Below, in pieces: positions 5,980 through 7,572 of a stretch of 7,572 nucleotides of DNA. Under the pieces are notes generated by a model, which was not told where the DNA came from, ran no database searches, and worked only from the letters and a program-made list of their open reading frames with translations. The number at the start of each line of letters is the position of its first letter. Positions within the stretch are counted from its first letter, which is position 1. Source of the DNA: Spirochaetaceae bacterium (GTDB taxonomy: Bacteria > Spirochaetota > Spirochaetia > Treponematales > Breznakiellaceae); contig JAISOO010000003.1 in the NCBI GenBank assembly GCA_031275595.1, positions 1-7,572 of the forward strand, given 5' to 3'. Made by a program: the position numbers and the translations under genes.

Positions 5980-6010
5980 CCGGGGGCCGTTTCAAAATCA
6001 CGGCCCCCGG
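5980..6010 (-). promoter_or_regulatory. perfect 11-bp GC hairpin in the rpsL leader, possible attenuator
   Basis: CCGGGGGCCGT (5980-5990) and ACGGCCCCCGG (6000-6010) pair perfectly around a 9-base loop. It begins about 30 bases after the predicted transcription start. In the transcript the loop contains GAUUUUGA, exactly complementary to UCAAAAUC located just upstream (6018-6025). The leader could therefore form a pseudoknot or an alternative stem that competes with this hairpin. A U-rich stretch follows within about 10 bases. Confidence 0.6.
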
Positions 6011-6025
6011 ACCATCGGATTTTGA
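6008..6025. repeat. 18-bp repeat, copy 2 (rpsL leader)
   Basis: The sequence is identical to 2655-2672. It overlaps the last three bases of the leader hairpin and includes the segment complementary to that hairpin's loop. Confidence 0.75.
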
Positions 6026-6048
6026 GGCGCCCCCATACAGGGAAATAC

Positions 6049-6077
6049 AATCTATCTGAAAAAAAAAAAAGAGTCAA
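6049..6077 (-). promoter_or_regulatory. sigma70-type promoter for rpsL-rpsG with T12 spacer
   Basis: The minus strand shows TTGACT (6077-6072), five of six matches to the -35 consensus, then exactly 17 bp, then TAGATT (6054-6049), four of six to the -10. Transcription would start near 6042, giving a leader of about 147 bases. Twelve of the 17 spacer bases are an unbroken T run (6059-6070). The region just upstream (6078-6116) is A/T-rich with A and T tracts and could serve as an UP element. This is the clearest promoter in the window and fits a strongly expressed ribosomal operon. Confidence 0.65.
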
Positions 6078-6090
6078 GGGGGAAAAGCAT

Positions 6091-6116
6091 AATTTTTTAA
6101 AGAATCGGAAAAAATT
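6091..6116 (-). repeat. A/T inverted repeat after rsmG
   Basis: AATTTTTT (6091-6098) and AAAAAATT (6109-6116) are perfect inverted repeats around a 10-base loop, starting 6 bases after the rsmG stop. An all-A/T stem is a poor terminator, so the tract more likely serves the downstream promoter. Some tex-rsmG transcription may therefore run into rpsL. Confidence 0.3.
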
Positions 6117-6122
6117 TATGAT

Positions 6123-6824
6123 TTACAGCGCCGATCCTGACCCCTCCCCCTCCCGCTCCTGACCGGGGCGGGGCCGGATCACCACCAGGTGGCGCTCCTC
6201 CTCCAGGAAGGGGACCGGGACCGGCAGGGCTTCCCAGGAAGCGTCCGTGAGGCCCCCCAGTTCCGCCTCGACTGCCGCCCGGCGGCCCTTGTACGCGGCC
6301 AGGACCCCCCCGGGCTCCAGGAGGCGGAAAAGGGCCCTGAGGACGGCCCGGTCCAGGGGCCGGAAGGCCCGGAAGACAAGGGCCCGGAACCGGCCCGGCG
6401 GGGCCTGCTCCATGGGGCCTTCTTCCACCGTAACATTGGGGAGGGCTAAAACCGCCTGGGTGTTTCTGAGGAAGGCCGCCCGGCGGCCCTTGCGCTCGAT
6501 CAGGGTAACGGGACGCTCCGGCAGGGCTATAGCCAGGGGTATCCCCGGGAGGCCCGCCCCGGAACCCACGTCGGCGAGGACGGCCTCCGGCGGGCCTTCC
6601 AGCAGGCCCCGGATAAGCCCCAGGGGGGCCAGGGAATCGAGGATGTGTCTTACCACCAGTTCCCGCCGGTCCCCGGTCCCCACCAGGCCGTAGGCGGGGT
6701 TGAACAACTCAATTTCCTGTATATATTTGTTCAAGAGGCCTTCGAGGCGGTCATTGAGGAGCGCCCCGGGGAGGGTGTTTTCCGCTCCCAGGCAGCGCAG
6801 CCCCTCGGCTAAGACAGGGTCCAT
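6123..6824 (-). CDS. rsmG: 16S rRNA (guanine-527-N7)-methyltransferase RsmG (GidB)
   Basis: RsmG uses S-adenosylmethionine to methylate N7 of G527 in the 530 loop of 16S rRNA, beside S12. The 233-residue product has a helical N-terminus with RHILDSLAPL (residues 59-68), then the SAM-binding motif DVGSGAGLPGIPLAI (85-99), TLIERKGRRAAFL (107-119), the family RAF motif (152-154) and AYKG (177-180). It ends in HLVVIRP (212-218) and a loose Gly/Glu/Ser tail. I chose the ATG at 6822-6824, with AGGGGG about 7 bases upstream; the same frame is open to 7175, but that extension overlaps tex and has Pro/Arg-rich shadow composition. It lies 10 bp after tex, so it is cotranscribed with it, and upstream of rpsL. 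Composition is very rich in G, C, Arg, Pro and Ala. Confidence 0.93.
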   Translation of the reverse strand: MDPVLAEGLRCLGAENTLPGALLNDRLEGLLNKYIQEIELFNPAYGLVGTGDRRELVVRHILDSLAPLGLIRGLLEGPPEAVLADVGSGAGLPGIPLAIALPERPVTLIERKGRRAAFLRNTQAVLALPNVTVEEGPMEQAPPGRFRALVFRAFRPLDRAVLRALFRLLEPGGVLAAYKGRRAAVEAELGGLTDASWEALPVPVPFLEEERHLVVIRPRPGQEREGEGSGSAL

Positions 6825-6834
6825 GGGCCGCCCC

Positions 6835-7572
6835 CTACCGGCGTTCTTTTTCCCGCATCTTTTTGAGGGCCTCGGCAAAGGGGTTGTACATGGTGCCGTC
6901 GTCGGAGCCCCGGGAGGCCCTGAAGTCCGGGCGGGAGGAGCCGGGCGCCGGGGGTTTCGGCCCGGCGGGTTTGGACGCCGCCCCCCGCTTTTGTCCGGTT
7001 TCCGGGGTTCCGGGGCTCCCCTTGTCCTTGGCGCCGGAGGCCGGGGGGGCGGAAGCGGGAAGGGGGCGGTCCTTTTTCCGGGAAAGGCTGATGCGGCGGC
7101 GGTCCTGGTCCAGGCCGATGATACGGAATTCCAGGACCTCCCCCACCTTGACCGTCTCCAGGGGGTCCCTGACAAAATGGTCGCTCAGTTCCGATATGTG
7201 GACCAGGGCGGTTTCCTTGATCCCCAGATCCACGAAGGCCCCAAAATCGACCACGTTTTTGATCTTCCCGGTAACCGTCATCCCTTCCCGCAGATCCTCG
7301 AAGGTGATGACCCCCTTCTGCATGACCGGTTTGGGATAACCCTCCCGGGGATCCCGGTTGGGCTTTTTCAACTCGTCCACAATATCGTTGATGGTGGTAT
7401 CCCCCACCCCGTATTTTTCCTTGAGGAGGGTGAACTCCGCGGAACCGAGGCTCCCGGTGGTGGTGCCGGAGCCGGAGGCCGGGGCGCCCATGGACTGGCG
7501 GATGATCCGGGCAACTCCGTAGTTTTCCGGGTGAACCCAGGTATTGTCCAGGGGGTCGGCGCTTTCGGGTAT
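6835..7572 (-). CDS. tex: Tex family S1 RNA-binding protein, C-terminal part (5' end beyond window)
   Basis: Tex proteins are cytoplasmic nucleic-acid-binding factors linked to transcription. The frame is open to the right edge; 245 residues are visible of a protein usually over 700 long. The visible part begins with PLDNTWVHPENYGVARII, typical of the region before Tex helix-hairpin-helix segments. NRDPREGYPKP (about residues 72-82) is the linker, and an S1 domain follows (about 97-165: GMTVTGKIKNVVDFGAFVDLG, LVHISELSDHFVRDP, RRISLSRK). An unusual tail of about 57 Pro/Ala/Gly/Ser/Lys-rich residues then leads to a final TMYNPFAEALKKMREKERR, resembling the short NPFA-type C-terminal motif of some S1 proteins. 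The Met at 7491 is internal, since upstream codons continue the family sequence. The tail is probably disordered. Confidence 0.88.
   Translation of the reverse strand: MPESADPLDNTWVHPENYGVARIIRQSMGAPASGSGTTTGSLGSAEFTLLKEKYGVGDTTINDIVDELKKPNRDPREGYPKPVMQKGVITFEDLREGMTVTGKIKNVVDFGAFVDLGIKETALVHISELSDHFVRDPLETVKVGEVLEFRIIGLDQDRRRISLSRKKDRPLPASAPPASGAKDKGSPGTPETGQKRGAASKPAGPKPPAPGSSRPDFRASRGSDDGTMYNPFAEALKKMREKERR

Noticed and set aside
6123..7175. 350-residue version of rsmG
   Set aside because: The extra 117 N-terminal residues are Pro/Arg-rich, overlap the tex 3' end in another frame, and have no family counterpart. The ATG at 6824 has a good ribosome binding site.
1..7572. CRISPR array, insertion sequence or transposase
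   Set aside because: No regularly spaced repeats, no transposase-like frame and no terminal inverted repeats with target duplications were seen. The repeats present are short and few.

Overview
The window is a ribosomal-protein and translation-factor cluster, with every convincing gene on the minus strand, so it is transcribed from high to low coordinates. In transcription order it holds the 3' end of tex, rsmG, rpsL, rpsG, a long gap, tuf, rpsJ, another long gap, rplC, rplD, rplW and the first 256 codons of rplB, which runs off the left edge. The EF-Tu, S12, S7 and L2 sequences are bacterial and look most like those of spirochaetes. The EF-Tu wording (for example [13 protein letters not shown] and the short G-domain insert) recalls Treponema. 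With the high GC content and GC-rich hairpins, this suggests a Treponema-like spirochaete, perhaps from the termite-gut group. That placement is from memory, not a search.

Layout. Positions 6835-7572 hold the tex C-terminus (S1 domain plus tail). After a 10-bp gap comes rsmG (6123-6824). A 227-bp leader follows, with a good sigma70-type promoter whose spacer contains twelve consecutive T, two GC-rich hairpins and a possible pseudoknot or alternative pairing. Then come rpsL (5521-5895) and rpsG (5036-5506), 14 bp apart. The 576-bp gap 4460-5035 sits where many bacteria carry fusA. It holds only a doubtful, apparently frameshifted small reading frame and the presumed tuf promoter. tuf (3260-4459) is followed by three tandem hairpins. 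rpsJ (2758-3066) has a further hairpin in front of its ribosome binding site. An unusual 383-bp structured non-coding gap (2375-2757) separates rpsJ from rplC. From rplC onward the genes are tightly packed, with gaps of 26, -4 and 9 bp.

Function. The genes make the decoding-centre and head proteins of the 30S subunit (S12, S7, S10), the early 50S proteins L3, L4, L23 and L2, and the factor that delivers aminoacyl-tRNA. RsmG methylates 16S rRNA in the 530-loop region next to S12. The genes themselves are ordinary. The interesting material is in the intergenic regions: repeated and strongly foldable sequences that interrupt what is usually a compact str/S10 arrangement. I see no clear new protein system.
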